Source: an uncultured Bacteroidales bacterium
Lineage (GTDB): Bacteria > Bacteroidota > Bacteroidia > Bacteroidales > F082
DNA length: 40,069 bases
Direction of reading: 5' to 3'
Assembly (NCBI GenBank): GCA_946185535.1
Contig: CAMHJX010000028.1
Location: 1-40,069, forward strand
Part shown: piece after piece, positions 31,788 to 39,870 of the stretch
How positions within the stretch are numbered: position 1 is the first letter of the stretch
How the letters are laid out: each line of letters opens with the position of its first letter
Notes under the pieces: model-generated
Seen by the model: only the letters and a program-made list of their open reading frames with translations
Database searches by the model: none
What the model was told of the DNA's origin: nothing
Program-made: the position numbers and the translations under genes

Positions 31788-32627
31788 TTATTCGGCATCA
31801 CGCACAAGACGCACGGACAATCCTGCGTAACGGGGACAATAATTAGGCGTCGTGACAATGTCTCCAGCACACTGAACATAATATACATAAGCAAATGGAT
31901 CAGACGGTCCTGCTATCCAATACAAACCATAATCTTGAACCCATTTCACCTCTGTTCCAAGCCTAATTCCAGCATTTGGCAAAAAAACCGCCCCCTTCCT
32001 TTCCAATTGTTCCCACTCTTGCATTGAGATATTGTTCTCCTCTGACTCATTTACCTGATTATTGATATCCACAAAACCAAAAATGGATGCGTCCCAATCA
32101 TCGGGCAATAATATTACACCATCAACATCATTAACTGTCGCAGTAACAAAACTGACGCCTGAATCAGTTTTTCTTCTAAATAATAAATAAAGCCATTCCA
32201 GCATATCAAGAGTACACCATTGGCATTCATCACCATTCCAATTGCTGATAGGATTCACACCCCAATCTACAAAATTGGCATAGACAACATGCTCCATATC
32301 AGTCGAGGTATCCGTTGGATGGTCTCCAGTTCCCCAAGCAAAAAGGTCAATCCAACCATCGTAGGTTTCAGAAATATTGGCATTCCCTTCTCCAATATAA
32401 TCCCATTGGTGTTCAGCAAAGCGCCATGTGTTGGTTGAGGCTTGGTATTGCAGGTTACCTGGTGAAAAACACACTTGCGTGCTATCATTTATCGAAAACA
32501 AGCCAACAACTGGTTCTTCAGGGAGATCATTGTTTCCGCCATTATTCGGCTCATCCGGTTTGTTGCATCCCACCGCAAAAACCATCATCAGCATTATGGC
32601 TGCGGTTGCTTTCATAGTCCTGTTCAT
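31788..32627 (-). CDS. FISUMP-type lipoprotein
   Basis: About 279 residues from ATG at 32627 (MNRTMKATAAIMLMMVFAVGC, lipobox cysteine at 21). Upstream in-frame codons to 32816 are intergenic. The domain opens VGLFSINDSTQVCFSPGNLQ, then ASTNTWRFAEHQWDYIG and GWIDLFAWGTGDHP, a widespread Bacteroidales surface-lipoprotein domain (Fibrobacter succinogenes major paralogous type), ending RYAGLSVRLVRDAE. Function unknown. Paralogue at 33649-34362 with near-identical leader and upstream sequence. Confidence 0.85.
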   Translation of the reverse strand: MNRTMKATAAIMLMMVFAVGCNKPDEPNNGGNNDLPEEPVVGLFSINDSTQVCFSPGNLQYQASTNTWRFAEHQWDYIGEGNANISETYDGWIDLFAWGTGDHPTDTSTDMEHVVYANFVDWGVNPISNWNGDECQWCTLDMLEWLYLLFRRKTDSGVSFVTATVNDVDGVILLPDDWDASIFGFVDINNQVNESEENNISMQEWEQLERKGAVFLPNAGIRLGTEVKWVQDYGLYWIAGPSDPFAYVYYVQCAGDIVTTPNYCPRYAGLSVRLVRDAE

Positions 32628-32714
32628 GTTGATTGAATTTTGTTGTTTGACATTGCAAAGAAACAAAAAAAGCGTGATTTGGCAAGTTGGGAATGTGAAT
32701 TTGCGGAAAATGAT

Positions 32715-32722
32715 TACTTTTG
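32715..32722 (+). promoter_or_regulatory. -7 element upstream of the orphan antitoxin
   Basis: TACTTTTG, 23 bases before the ATG at 32746. No good TTTG element at the expected distance. Confidence 0.4.
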
Positions 32723-32745
32723 CAGGTGAAAAAACTATAAAGACA

Positions 32746-32955
32746 ATGGCTACTGTAACATTACAATATGACGGAAGAAGCGCTGCAATGAAGAAACTCA
32801 TCGAACTCTTCGTCACCCTTGGTGGAATCGTGACCGAACAAAAAGAAACGAAAACGAAAAAAGGATCTATTGACGAGGCTATTGCAGAATACCGCGCGGG
32901 AAAGACCTACAAGGCAAAGGACGCTCACGACCTCATTGAACAATGCTTGAAATAA
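32746..32955 (+). CDS. Orphan antitoxin-like protein
   Basis: 69 residues: MATVTLQYDGRSAAMKKLIE, then a basic linker and SIDEAIAEYRAGKTYKAKDAHDLIEQCLK. Small proteins of this type are common Bacteroidetes antitoxins paired with YafQ/RelE-like toxins. The stop TAA shares its last base with an ATG (TAATG), the normal coupling to a toxin gene. That toxin gene is only a remnant here (32955-33028), so this antitoxin is an orphan. Confidence 0.75.
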   Translation: MATVTLQYDGRSAAMKKLIELFVTLGGIVTEQKETKTKKGSIDEAIAEYRAGKTYKAKDAHDLIEQCLK

Positions 32956-33028
32956 TGTATGAGATTGAATACACAAGCTTGTTTTGGTAATGATCGATAC
33001 AGGAACCCATTCTGACATTTTTGGATAA
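32955..33028 (+). pseudogene. YafQ/RelE-like toxin gene with its middle deleted
   Basis: The reading frame from 32955 gives MYEIEYTSLFW then a stop, the N-terminus of a YafQ-type toxin. Shifted by one, the next bases encode VMIDTGTHSDIFG and a stop (33026-33028), the family C-terminus. So about 60-70 codons are missing between the two ends, with a frame change. It follows the antitoxin with a TAATG overlap. Confidence 0.78.
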
Positions 33029-33040
33029 ACTAAAATATTT

Positions 33041-33478
33041 ATGGCCACATCCAACTCGATATTCTCCAACTACCATCCCAACGGACACCATATCAACCCT
33101 TCGTTGCTGTGGGAATACGACATGAGCACCTTTGATTGGCAACGGTCGAAGGCTTTGGTCGCGCAACGTGTGGTGGAATTGGGTTGGCCAGAGGATTTTT
33201 ACGGTGCCTTCGACCTTTACGGAGGTTTTGAAGGCTTCCGCGAAGTCATCAAGAGCATCCCACACCTTTCGGACATCGACATGAATTTCGTCTGCCATTA
33301 CTTCAACCTGCAAAAGGAGGAATTGCTATGCTACACAAGGAAACAGTCGAGACAATCTGATTCAAAATACTTTAGGGAGCATTGCCGACTTCTTCAAGGC
33401 GATTTTGATTGGAAGGTCATCGCCCACCGACTGAACGAGATGACCTCACATCCTGAGAGACACTTCAAACGCCTTTAA
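33041..33478 (+). CDS. DUF6922-like protein
   Basis: 145 residues. The first 105 or so (HHINPSLLWEYDMSTFDWQR, ALVAQRVVELGWPEDFYGAFDLYGG, FEGFREVIKSIPHLS, MNFVCHYFNLQKEELLCYTRKQ) match a small Bacteroidetes family often encoded near toxin-antitoxin genes. The last 40 residues (SRQSDSKYFREHCRLL...) are not expected in that family and may be a fusion to unrelated sequence. Function unknown. Family name is from memory. Confidence 0.6.
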   Translation: MATSNSIFSNYHPNGHHINPSLLWEYDMSTFDWQRSKALVAQRVVELGWPEDFYGAFDLYGGFEGFREVIKSIPHLSDIDMNFVCHYFNLQKEELLCYTRKQSRQSDSKYFREHCRLLQGDFDWKVIAHRLNEMTSHPERHFKRL

Positions 33479-33517
33479 ACCAGAATCTTCAGATTCGCAA
33501 ATGCATTATCAAACAAT

Positions 33518-33616
33518 TAGTGTTTTCAAATACTATTTTTATTATTGATTTAGTATTTTCAAACATTATTTTCTACAATATTTTAGTATTTTTATACATT
33601 ATTTTCAGCGAAATAC
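33518..33616. repeat. Three copies of a 33-base AT-rich tandem repeat
   Basis: Each copy begins TAGTRTTTT and contains ATTATTTT about 16 bases later; copies start at 33518, 33551 and 33584. Degenerate, AT-rich. It lies between a plus-strand gene and the end of the FISUMP paralogue. Confidence 0.6.
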
Positions 33617-33648
33617 TTGTGTTTTAAAATAATCTTCAAACATACAAA

Positions 33649-34362
33649 TCATTGATCAACCAACACAGCCCTGACCGTTTGTCCCCGATTGCGGTCGCTG
33701 CTGCCGCAGAGATGGCATTGGAACGAATTGAAATGGAAACCCCAAGCGCGGTACGGATACTCCATGTTGAGCGTGACCGACCAATAAACACCCAGGTCAA
33801 CGGCATTGAGCTCGTCATTCCAATAGTAACCCGCAGCTGGCAAGAAGAGGCTGTTGCCGTTCGAGGCAGTGAAGCGCCACCCATTCACGCCATTCTGGGA
33901 TGACCATACGCTGGTCGTGTTTTGGAACATCTCTTCCCATTCTTCTATGGTAGGCGTGCGCCAAGCAGTGCCCCAAATGATCGAAGCTACATCGTCATCA
34001 GGTTCCAAAAGGGTCAGGTTGTCGACAAATCCGTTGAGTCCAAATACCGAGTCGCTGCAGTATTTGTTCAGCTCATAACGCTCATGAACGAAGCGGCCAT
34101 ATTTATAGTTTTTCCAACCATAGAATTCCTTTGGCTCTATTTCGCCCCAGGCAAAGTAATCACCATAACCTTCTGGCGTATCGGCTCCCACATTGCAGGT
34201 GGCCCACAAAGTGCCGCTCGGAAGGCCGAGATCAACATATTCATGGCCATTGAGTTCATTTCCCGGATCGTTGCCAGGATTCTGCCCGTCAGGTTTGTTG
34301 CAACTAGCAGTAAAAACCATTATCAGCATTATGGCCCATATTGTCTTCAAGGCTCTGTTCAT
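33649..34362 (-). CDS. FISUMP-type lipoprotein, paralogue
   Basis: 237 residues from ATG at 34362 (MNRALKTIWAIMLIMVFTASC, lipobox cysteine). Classical FISUMP signature EYVDLGLPSGTLWATCNVGA, then GDYFAWGE, WRTPTIEEWEEMF, LPAAGYYW and a C-terminal RGQTVRAVLVDQ. The leader peptide and the 23 bases upstream (GACAYTGCAAAGAAACAAAA on the plus strand) match the gene at 31788-32627, so the two share a duplicated promoter/leader. Surface lipoprotein, role unknown. Confidence 0.87.
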   Translation of the reverse strand: MNRALKTIWAIMLIMVFTASCNKPDGQNPGNDPGNELNGHEYVDLGLPSGTLWATCNVGADTPEGYGDYFAWGEIEPKEFYGWKNYKYGRFVHERYELNKYCSDSVFGLNGFVDNLTLLEPDDDVASIIWGTAWRTPTIEEWEEMFQNTTSVWSSQNGVNGWRFTASNGNSLFLPAAGYYWNDELNAVDLGVYWSVTLNMEYPYRAWGFHFNSFQCHLCGSSDRNRGQTVRAVLVDQ

Positions 34363-34449
34363 GCTACAATCCTTCTTTAGTATGACACTGCAAAGAAACA
34401 AAAAATCGGCTCATAAGCGACTAATGCATGAAAAATTACGGAAATTGTC

Positions 34450-34457
34450 TATTTTTG
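34450..34457 (+). promoter_or_regulatory. -7 element upstream of the TPM genes
   Basis: TATTTTTG, 18 bases before the ATG at 34476. Upstream TTTG element not clear. Confidence 0.4.
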
Positions 34458-34475
34458 CGGTCAAAAGAATACAAT

Positions 34476-34919
34476 ATGTCAAACGCCATAACCATATTGA
34501 ACCGAGAGGAAGACCAACGCGTTGTGGAAGCCATCCGACAAGCCGAACGCAACACCTCGGGCGAGATTAAGGTACATATCGAAAACCGCTGCAAAGGCGA
34601 CGTGGAGCAACGCAGCCTTTTCATTTTCGACAAATTAAAACTCAACGAAACCCAACTGCGCAATGGCGTGCTCATCTATTTGGCCATCAAAGACCACAAA
34701 TTCGCCATCCTCGGTGACAAAGGCATCAACGACATGGTGGAAGACAGCTTCTGGAACGATGCGAAAGACTTGATGCTGAGCCACTTCAAGGAAGGACGCT
34801 TCGCAGAAGGCCTCGAGCAAGGCATTATGCGCTGCGGCGAGAAACTGAAAGCCTATTTCCCCTACCAATCCGACGACATCAATGAAATTCCCGACGATAT
34901 TTCCTATGAGAACAACTGA
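34476..34919 (+). CDS. TPM domain protein (cytoplasmic)
   Basis: 147 residues from ATG at 34476 (MSNAITILNREEDQRVVEAI). The TPM (TLP18.3/Psb32/MOLO-1) core is present: SGEIKVHIENRC, RNGVLIYLAIKDHKFAILGDKGI, FAEGLEQGIMRCGEKL. No signal peptide. It overlaps the exported TPM gene by 14 bases. In other Bacteroidetes a lemA gene usually precedes this pair; none is seen here. Confidence 0.85.
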   Translation: MSNAITILNREEDQRVVEAIRQAERNTSGEIKVHIENRCKGDVEQRSLFIFDKLKLNETQLRNGVLIYLAIKDHKFAILGDKGINDMVEDSFWNDAKDLMLSHFKEGRFAEGLEQGIMRCGEKLKAYFPYQSDDINEIPDDISYENN

Positions 34920-35673
34920 ACGATACAGCTGGCTGCTCTGCCTTATGCTTGTGCTATTTTTTGGCACAGGCTTGAAGGCACAATTGCCGAGTCCGCCCTA
35001 CACGCCACGCCTCGTGAACGACTACACGGGTACTTTGAGCGCATCGCAAATCAGCACCTTGGAGCGCAAGTTGGTGGCCTATAACGACAGTACCTCCACC
35101 CAAATCCTTGTTCTGCTTGTCGACAACCTGCAAGGTTATAGTGTTGAGCAATACGCCACAGAAATCGGGCACAGTTGGGGTGTGGGACAAAAGGGCAAAA
35201 ACAATGGCGCAGTCATTCTAGTCAAGCCCAAAAAAGGCAGCGAAAGAGGCCAAGTCAACATCAGTCCTGGCTACGGCATGGAGGAATATGTCACCGACGC
35301 CACGGCCAAGCGCATCATCGAGAAAGAGATGATTCCCGCCTTCAAGGAAAACGACTACTACACTGGCATCAACAATGCCGTCAACGTCATCATGGACCTC
35401 TGCTCGGGCAAGTTTTCCCAAGATGAATATGCTGACGGAGACGGTTTCCCCTTATGGCTTATCATCCTCTTCATCATCGCTATCATGGTCGTTTTCTCCA
35501 AGTTCTCCGGCGATGGACAGAACTACTCAGGCGGCGGCACTCGCACCATCTGGATTCCGATGGGTGGTGGATTTGGAAGCGGCGGCGGTTTTGGTGGTGG
35601 AGGCCACAGTGGCGGCTTCGGTGGCTTCGGCGGCGGCGGTTTCGGTGGAGGAGGAGCCTCGGGGAGTTGGTAA
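34906..35673 (+). CDS. Secreted TPM domain protein with membrane anchor and Gly-rich tail
   Basis: 255 residues from ATG at 34906 (MRTTERYSWLLCLMLVLFFGTGLKAQ, signal peptide). TPM domain at about 35-165 (VNDYTGTLSASQISTLERKL, NGAVILVKPKKGSERGQVNI, SPGYGMEEYVTDATAKRIIE). A single membrane helix (PLWLIILFIIAIMVVFSKF) is followed by a tail of Gly, Ser and Phe repeats ending GGGGASGSW. The tail is characteristic of this family, role unknown; the domain was first tied to photosystem II repair and membrane maintenance. Confidence 0.88.
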   Translation: MRTTERYSWLLCLMLVLFFGTGLKAQLPSPPYTPRLVNDYTGTLSASQISTLERKLVAYNDSTSTQILVLLVDNLQGYSVEQYATEIGHSWGVGQKGKNNGAVILVKPKKGSERGQVNISPGYGMEEYVTDATAKRIIEKEMIPAFKENDYYTGINNAVNVIMDLCSGKFSQDEYADGDGFPLWLIILFIIAIMVVFSKFSGDGQNYSGGGTRTIWIPMGGGFGSGGGFGGGGHSGGFGGFGGGGFGGGGASGSW

Positions 35674-35678
35674 ACAGA

Positions 35679-35797
35679 TTCCCTTCGGGAATGGCAAATA
35701 GTGCTATGTTATTCTGCGGCGGCAGATAGCGCTACAAGCAGTTAACAAGTGTTGCCGCCGCTGGATAACTAAACAGAACTCCATTCCCGAAGGGAAA
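35679..35797. repeat. BIME-like pair of inverted REP units
   Basis: Two inverted copies of a unit of about 45 bases. Copy 1 (35679-35725): TTCCC-TTC-GGGAA hairpin, TGG, about 20 bases, GTTAT.C.GCGGCGGCA. Copy 2 (about 35753-35797) is the reverse complement of the same pattern (TGCCGCCGC ... TTCCC-GAA-GGGAA). GCGGCGGCA and TGCCGCCGC can pair as the inner stem. It lies between the TPM gene and ftsE, on the same strand. Confidence 0.75.
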
Positions 35798-35817
35798 CTC
35801 AAAAGAAAGACAACAAT

Positions 35818-36495
35818 ATGAATAGCCCCATCATAGAGATTAAGAATGCTTCGATCTTCCAACAGGAGAACCTCGTCCTTTCCAATGTCAACCTGACGCT
35901 GAACAAGGGTGAATTCATCTACCTCATCGGTCGCACGGGAAGTGGAAAGTCCTCATTGCTAAAGACTTTGTACGGTGAGTTGCCCGCCCGCGACGGCATT
36001 GTGCGCGTAGCCGGTTACGACCTCACCCAACTCAAGAAGAAGGACATCCCCTACTTGCGCCGCAAGATTGGCATTGTGTTTCAGGATTTCCAACTGCTCT
36101 TCGATCGTAGCGTGGAGAAAAACCTGGAGTTTGTGCTGGGTGCCACGGGTTGGACGGAGAAAGCCGAGATTTCGCGCCGCATCGATGAAGTGTTGGCCAA
36201 AGTGGGACTGAGCGACAAGCGCAAGGTAATGCCCCATCAGATGTCGGGCGGCGAGCAGCAAGGCATCGCCATCGCCCGCGCTCTGCTTAACGACCCCGAT
36301 GTCATCCTTGCCGACGAGCCCACAGGTAACCTTGACCCAGATACTACTTTAGAAGTGATGAAACTCTTACGCAACATCAGCGAGAACGGCCAAGCCGTGC
36401 TGATGGCCACGCACAACTATACTTTGATGCAGAAATACCCCTCGCGCATCGCCAATTGCAAAAATGGGACGGTGGTGTGTTCGGAGATGGAATAG
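35818..36495 (+). CDS. ftsE: Cell-division ABC ATPase FtsE
   Basis: 225 residues. Walker A is GRTGSGKS (38-45). The ABC signature is MSGGEQQ (about 142). Walker B is VILADEPTGNLDP (about 162). The FtsE-like GIVFQDFQLLFDRSVEKN Q-loop is present. A Gly replaces the usual Arg/Val after SGGEQQ. No ftsX is adjacent. It likely acts at the inner membrane with FtsX in division-site peptidoglycan control. Confidence 0.88.
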   Translation: MNSPIIEIKNASIFQQENLVLSNVNLTLNKGEFIYLIGRTGSGKSSLLKTLYGELPARDGIVRVAGYDLTQLKKKDIPYLRRKIGIVFQDFQLLFDRSVEKNLEFVLGATGWTEKAEISRRIDEVLAKVGLSDKRKVMPHQMSGGEQQGIAIARALLNDPDVILADEPTGNLDPDTTLEVMKLLRNISENGQAVLMATHNYTLMQKYPSRIANCKNGTVVCSEME

Positions 36496-36560
36496 TTTAG
36501 TGTTTAGAGTTTAGAGTTTAGAGTCAGTTTAGAGTGGAGAGTTGAGAGTTGTTAGTTAGA
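36492..36560. repeat. TTTAGAG tandem repeat (single arm)
   Basis: About five degenerate copies of TTTAGAG between ftsE and the convergent glycosyltransferase. Unlike the other tandem-repeat elements it has no clear complementary arm. Confidence 0.6.
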
Positions 36561-37680
36561 AGTTTATTGCTTCGATGATTTTTTGCGCATTCGATTCATT
36601 ATCATAAAGTTGCCGCATTTGCGAATCGCGCTCTTCGATGTCATCCTCGGTGAAGTCCTCTTCCATCAGTCGCTTAATCTCAGCAATCATCTGATCGGGC
36701 TGGTCGGCAACCACGCAAAGACTTTCCAATGATGTCCCTTTCACCATATCAGAATTAACCAAACAGAACCTTCCGTTGTATAGCGCATTCAACAATTTCA
36801 GTTTCAGTCCCGTAGGTTGATTGGTTACCAAAATGTTCACCTGCGCCTGTCGCAAAAGATCAATCATCTCGGCATCATCGGGATTGGCCACCAAGGTCAC
36901 ATTGGGGTATTTTTCAGTCAATTTTATCAGTTTGTCGGACGGATTCAAGCCTGACACGATGCAATGTAAATCAAGCTCGGAGAAGACATTCTCTATCAAC
37001 CATTTGGCTGCATCTTCATTCTCGCGAACCGAAAGGTTTCCGTGATACAAGACATACTCTCCCCTTCCCGTCTCGGAGCACACTGAATCGGTGGCGCTGA
37101 AGCCAGGCACAAGCACCACATTCCTATACCGTTGGGCAAAGTAATCACTGTCCTTCTGCGAGATGGCAAAAATGCCTGTAGCTTTTTTCAGAACAGGTTC
37201 GTAGCGCCTTAGTTTCCAAGCCTCTATATGATAAAACAAACGCTTCCAACCGCATCGCTCCGTATCGCCCAGTCCGTTGTAATAGTCATGCTCGACATTG
37301 TGTGCTCGGACATAAATTTTCCTGTTTTTCAGACGCTTGTCCGTCAAAACAGCAGTCGTGTGCAAGCCTTCGCAAAGGATGGGATAATTGTCTTTTAACA
37401 AGTCCTGCACCAAAGCCTCTGAGCGGCGTGAGTTGACAATAAAAGGCGTGAAGCTCAGCTGTTTGGCAAAGGAAGTGTCGCGCTTGTAATATTTCACCTC
37501 ATAACAACGCTTTAGGATCTCTTGTTCGCCGCGACCATACTCAAAACAATGCAGATGCACCTTGACACCCGCTTCCGAAAGTGCCTTCACACGATAGAAC
37601 ACATCGATGACCCCACCGTAGTTGGCGGGATAAGGCACATCAAAAGCGATGACATGTAGGTGATAATCGGTATCATTCAT
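36556..37680 (-). CDS. Glycosyltransferase (GT-B fold)
   Basis: 374 residues from ATG at 37680; the first 65 codons upstream in the frame are the other glycosyltransferase gene read out of frame. Features: HVIAFDVPYPANYGGVIDVFYRVKAL N-terminus, VRAHNVEHDYYNG, and VLYHGNLSVRENEDAAKWL plus LVANPDDAEMIDLLRQAQVNILV near the C-terminal sugar-nucleotide site. Probably cell-surface polysaccharide synthesis. Start overlaps the upstream gene by 8 bases (ATGAATGA). Confidence 0.83.
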   Translation of the reverse strand: MNDTDYHLHVIAFDVPYPANYGGVIDVFYRVKALSEAGVKVHLHCFEYGRGEQEILKRCYEVKYYKRDTSFAKQLSFTPFIVNSRRSEALVQDLLKDNYPILCEGLHTTAVLTDKRLKNRKIYVRAHNVEHDYYNGLGDTERCGWKRLFYHIEAWKLRRYEPVLKKATGIFAISQKDSDYFAQRYRNVVLVPGFSATDSVCSETGRGEYVLYHGNLSVRENEDAAKWLIENVFSELDLHCIVSGLNPSDKLIKLTEKYPNVTLVANPDDAEMIDLLRQAQVNILVTNQPTGLKLKLLNALYNGRFCLVNSDMVKGTSLESLCVVADQPDQMIAEIKRLMEEDFTEDDIEERDSQMRQLYDNESNAQKIIEAINF

Positions 37681-38788
37681 AATGTTTGTAGATTTCAAGC
37701 AGTTTTTGTTCCTCGTTCTCCCAACACAAATCCTGTGCCGCAACGGCCAAGTTTTGCTTCCATTGCGTTCTTCTCGCCTCATCTGACAAGGCCTCACGGA
37801 TGGTGGCAGCAATGGTCGCGGGTTCGTGGCTCTCGATGAACATGCCCAAGTCGTATTGTCGGATAATCTTCTCAATCTCAGTCAGATGCGAAGCCACAAT
37901 CGGCACGCCTGCTTGAATGAAGTCGAAGAGTTTGTTGGGGAGGCTGAAACGATAGTTGAGGTTGGTGTCCTTGTCGAGGCAGAAGCCCAACTCTGCGAGT
38001 TGCGTGTAAGCCATCATCTGCTGGTAAGGCATCCTTGGAAAGAAACGCACACGGTCAGTAATCTTCAGGTCTTCAACCATTTGTTTCAACACTGGTAACA
38101 CATCGCCGCCGCCAATAATCATTAGGAAACAGTCGTCAAGCTGTGTCATGGCTTGTACCAATTCCTCTGCCCCACGCTGGATGTTGATGCCCGAGCCTTG
38201 CAGAATCAGCAGGTGCTTGTCGGTGGGCAAGCCCAATTCCGTTTTAGCGCCCTTTGGTGGCAAAGCCTTTCGTAGAGGTATATTTCTGATGACATGGCAC
38301 TTTACGCCGTATTTCTCACGGAACAGGTCGGCGATGCTATCGCAAACAGTGATCATCTCGCTCAATTTGGGCACCACAAAGCCCTCTATACGCTTCCATA
38401 CCTTTTGCACCTTGGGCCGATGGACCAGCTCGGGTGTTTCGGTGAAATACTCATGGCTGTCGAAAACCATCTTGCTACCTTTCAGCCGTGAGATGAAATA
38501 ATTGGGCAGAACTGTATCCAAGTCATTGGATAGCAAAAAATTAGCTCGATGGAAAAGCAAGAATAGAAACAGGCGGATGTTATATTCGGCATAAAAAAGC
38601 GGTCCCTTTTCGAAGAGTAATTTCATACGATGCGAAGCGTAAGGGCGTTCATCCATGGGTGGACTCTTGCGCTGCTTCCTGCCAACCAAAAGCACCTCGT
38701 AGCCAGTCTTTTGCAAAGCCAGGCACGACTTGTTGACTCTTTGGTCCGTGACCAAGTCATTAATCACCGATACGATGGCGCGTTTCAT
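37673..38788 (-). CDS. Glycosyltransferase family 4-like
   Basis: 371 residues from ATG at 38788 (MKRAIVSVINDLVTDQRVNK). Conserved GT4 features: VFDSHEYFTETPEL, VCDSIADLFREKYGVKCHVIRN, LLILQGSGINIQRGAEELVQAM, and FSLPNKLFDFIQAGVPIVAS with its catalytic-site Glu replaced by Lys-Leu-Phe context typical of this subgroup. A TACCTTTG box ends five bases before the ATG, so the mRNA may be leaderless. Co-transcribed with the next glycosyltransferase, divergent from murB. Confidence 0.85.
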   Translation of the reverse strand: MKRAIVSVINDLVTDQRVNKSCLALQKTGYEVLLVGRKQRKSPPMDERPYASHRMKLLFEKGPLFYAEYNIRLFLFLLFHRANFLLSNDLDTVLPNYFISRLKGSKMVFDSHEYFTETPELVHRPKVQKVWKRIEGFVVPKLSEMITVCDSIADLFREKYGVKCHVIRNIPLRKALPPKGAKTELGLPTDKHLLILQGSGINIQRGAEELVQAMTQLDDCFLMIIGGGDVLPVLKQMVEDLKITDRVRFFPRMPYQQMMAYTQLAELGFCLDKDTNLNYRFSLPNKLFDFIQAGVPIVASHLTEIEKIIRQYDLGMFIESHEPATIAATIREALSDEARRTQWKQNLAVAAQDLCWENEEQKLLEIYKHYE

Positions 38789-38793
38789 CGGGG

Positions 38794-38801
38794 CAAAGGT
38801 A
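38794..38801 (-). promoter_or_regulatory. -7 element of the glycosyltransferase operon, adjoining the start codon
   Basis: TACCTTTG on the minus strand, then CCCCG and ATG. Only five bases separate the box and the start codon, so a leaderless transcript is likely. The upstream TTTG element is weak (TCTG about 20 bases away). Confidence 0.5.
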
Positions 38802-38843
38802 CGAAGTTTTCTGTTGAAACGCAGAAAACACCAAGGAATTGTG

Positions 38844-38851
38844 TATTTTTG
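38844..38851 (+). promoter_or_regulatory. -7 element of murB, adjoining the start codon
   Basis: TATTTTTG, then CACCC and ATG. Same five-base gap as the divergent promoter at 38794. No good TTTG element upstream. Confidence 0.5.
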
Positions 38852-38856
38852 CACCC

Positions 38857-39870
38857 ATGAAAACCAATGTCAACCTCAAAGACTACAACAGCTTCGGCTT
38901 CCATGCCGTGGCAAAGCATTTCGCTGAAATCAACGAGATTCAAGAGCTTGAATCCTTGATTCGCTCCGATGTGTTCAAGCACGAGAAGTATCTGATTCTC
39001 AGCGGAGGCAACAATGTGCTTTTTCGGGATGATTTTTTCGATGGTGTCGTTGTGCATATCAATACAAAAGGCATAGAGACCCTTGAAGAGCAGAAAAACA
39101 ATGTGGTTGTTAGGGCTCAAGCCGGTGAAGACTGGCCCGAATTTGTGCGTTTCTGTGTCGAAAAAGGTTGGCATGGCGTGGAGAACCTTGCCCACATTCC
39201 TGGCAAAGTGGGTGCGGCACCCGTACAAAACATTGGCGCTTATGGCATGGAACTGAAAGACAAGTTCCTGCGATGCGAAGCCATGGATTTGACCACAGGC
39301 GAGACCAAGGTTTTCACCAAAGAGGAATGCCGTTTTGGCTATCGCGAGAGCGTTTTCAAAAACGAGTTAAAAGGACAATACATCATCACCTCGGTGGACT
39401 TCCTATTGAAGAAGGACGCCCCGCTCAACCTAGAATACGGCAACATCAAGGCCTATCTGGAGCAAAACGGCATTGAACGACCAACCTTGCAGCAACTCCA
39501 CGATGCCATCTGTGCCATCCGTGATGCCAAATTGCCTGATGTGAAACAAATCGGCTGTGCAGGAAGCTTCTTCAAAAATCCTGTGATTGAAAAGTCACAG
39601 TTTGAGGACTTGCAAAAGGATTATCCCAACATTCCGCATTATGACGAACCTGACGGCAGGGTTAAAGTTCCCGCTGGATGGCTCATTGAACAGTCTGGAT
39701 GGAAAGGCTGGCGCAACGAGCATGTTGGCGTGTACGAGAAACAAGCACTCGTTTTAGTGCATTTTGGTGGTGGCAAAGGCGAGGACATTGTCTATCTGGC
39801 CAAATGCATCCAAGTCTCCGTAGAGGAAAAGTTTGGAATCAAGATTTGCCCAGAGGTGAATTTTGTATAA
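38857..39870 (+). CDS. murB: UDP-N-acetylenolpyruvoylglucosamine reductase
   Basis: 337 residues from ATG at 38857 (MKTNVNLKDYNSFG). FAD/substrate features: LSGGNNVLFRDDFFDGVVVH, HIPGKVGAAPVQNIGAYGME. Catalytic-site residues: Arg in CRFGYRESVFK, Ser in CAGSFFKNP, and the C-terminal Glu in CPEVNF. A type I (E. coli-like) enzyme of peptidoglycan precursor synthesis, cytoplasmic. Confidence 0.96.
   Translation: MKTNVNLKDYNSFGFHAVAKHFAEINEIQELESLIRSDVFKHEKYLILSGGNNVLFRDDFFDGVVVHINTKGIETLEEQKNNVVVRAQAGEDWPEFVRFCVEKGWHGVENLAHIPGKVGAAPVQNIGAYGMELKDKFLRCEAMDLTTGETKVFTKEECRFGYRESVFKNELKGQYIITSVDFLLKKDAPLNLEYGNIKAYLEQNGIERPTLQQLHDAICAIRDAKLPDVKQIGCAGSFFKNPVIEKSQFEDLQKDYPNIPHYDEPDGRVKVPAGWLIEQSGWKGWRNEHVGVYEKQALVLVHFGGGKGEDIVYLAKCIQVSVEEKFGIKICPEVNFV

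Noticed and set aside
35818-36495. ABC exporter ATPase rather than FtsE
   Set aside because: Length, Q-loop context and signature match FtsE best. A LolD-like identity is possible, but no permease gene adjoins to support it.
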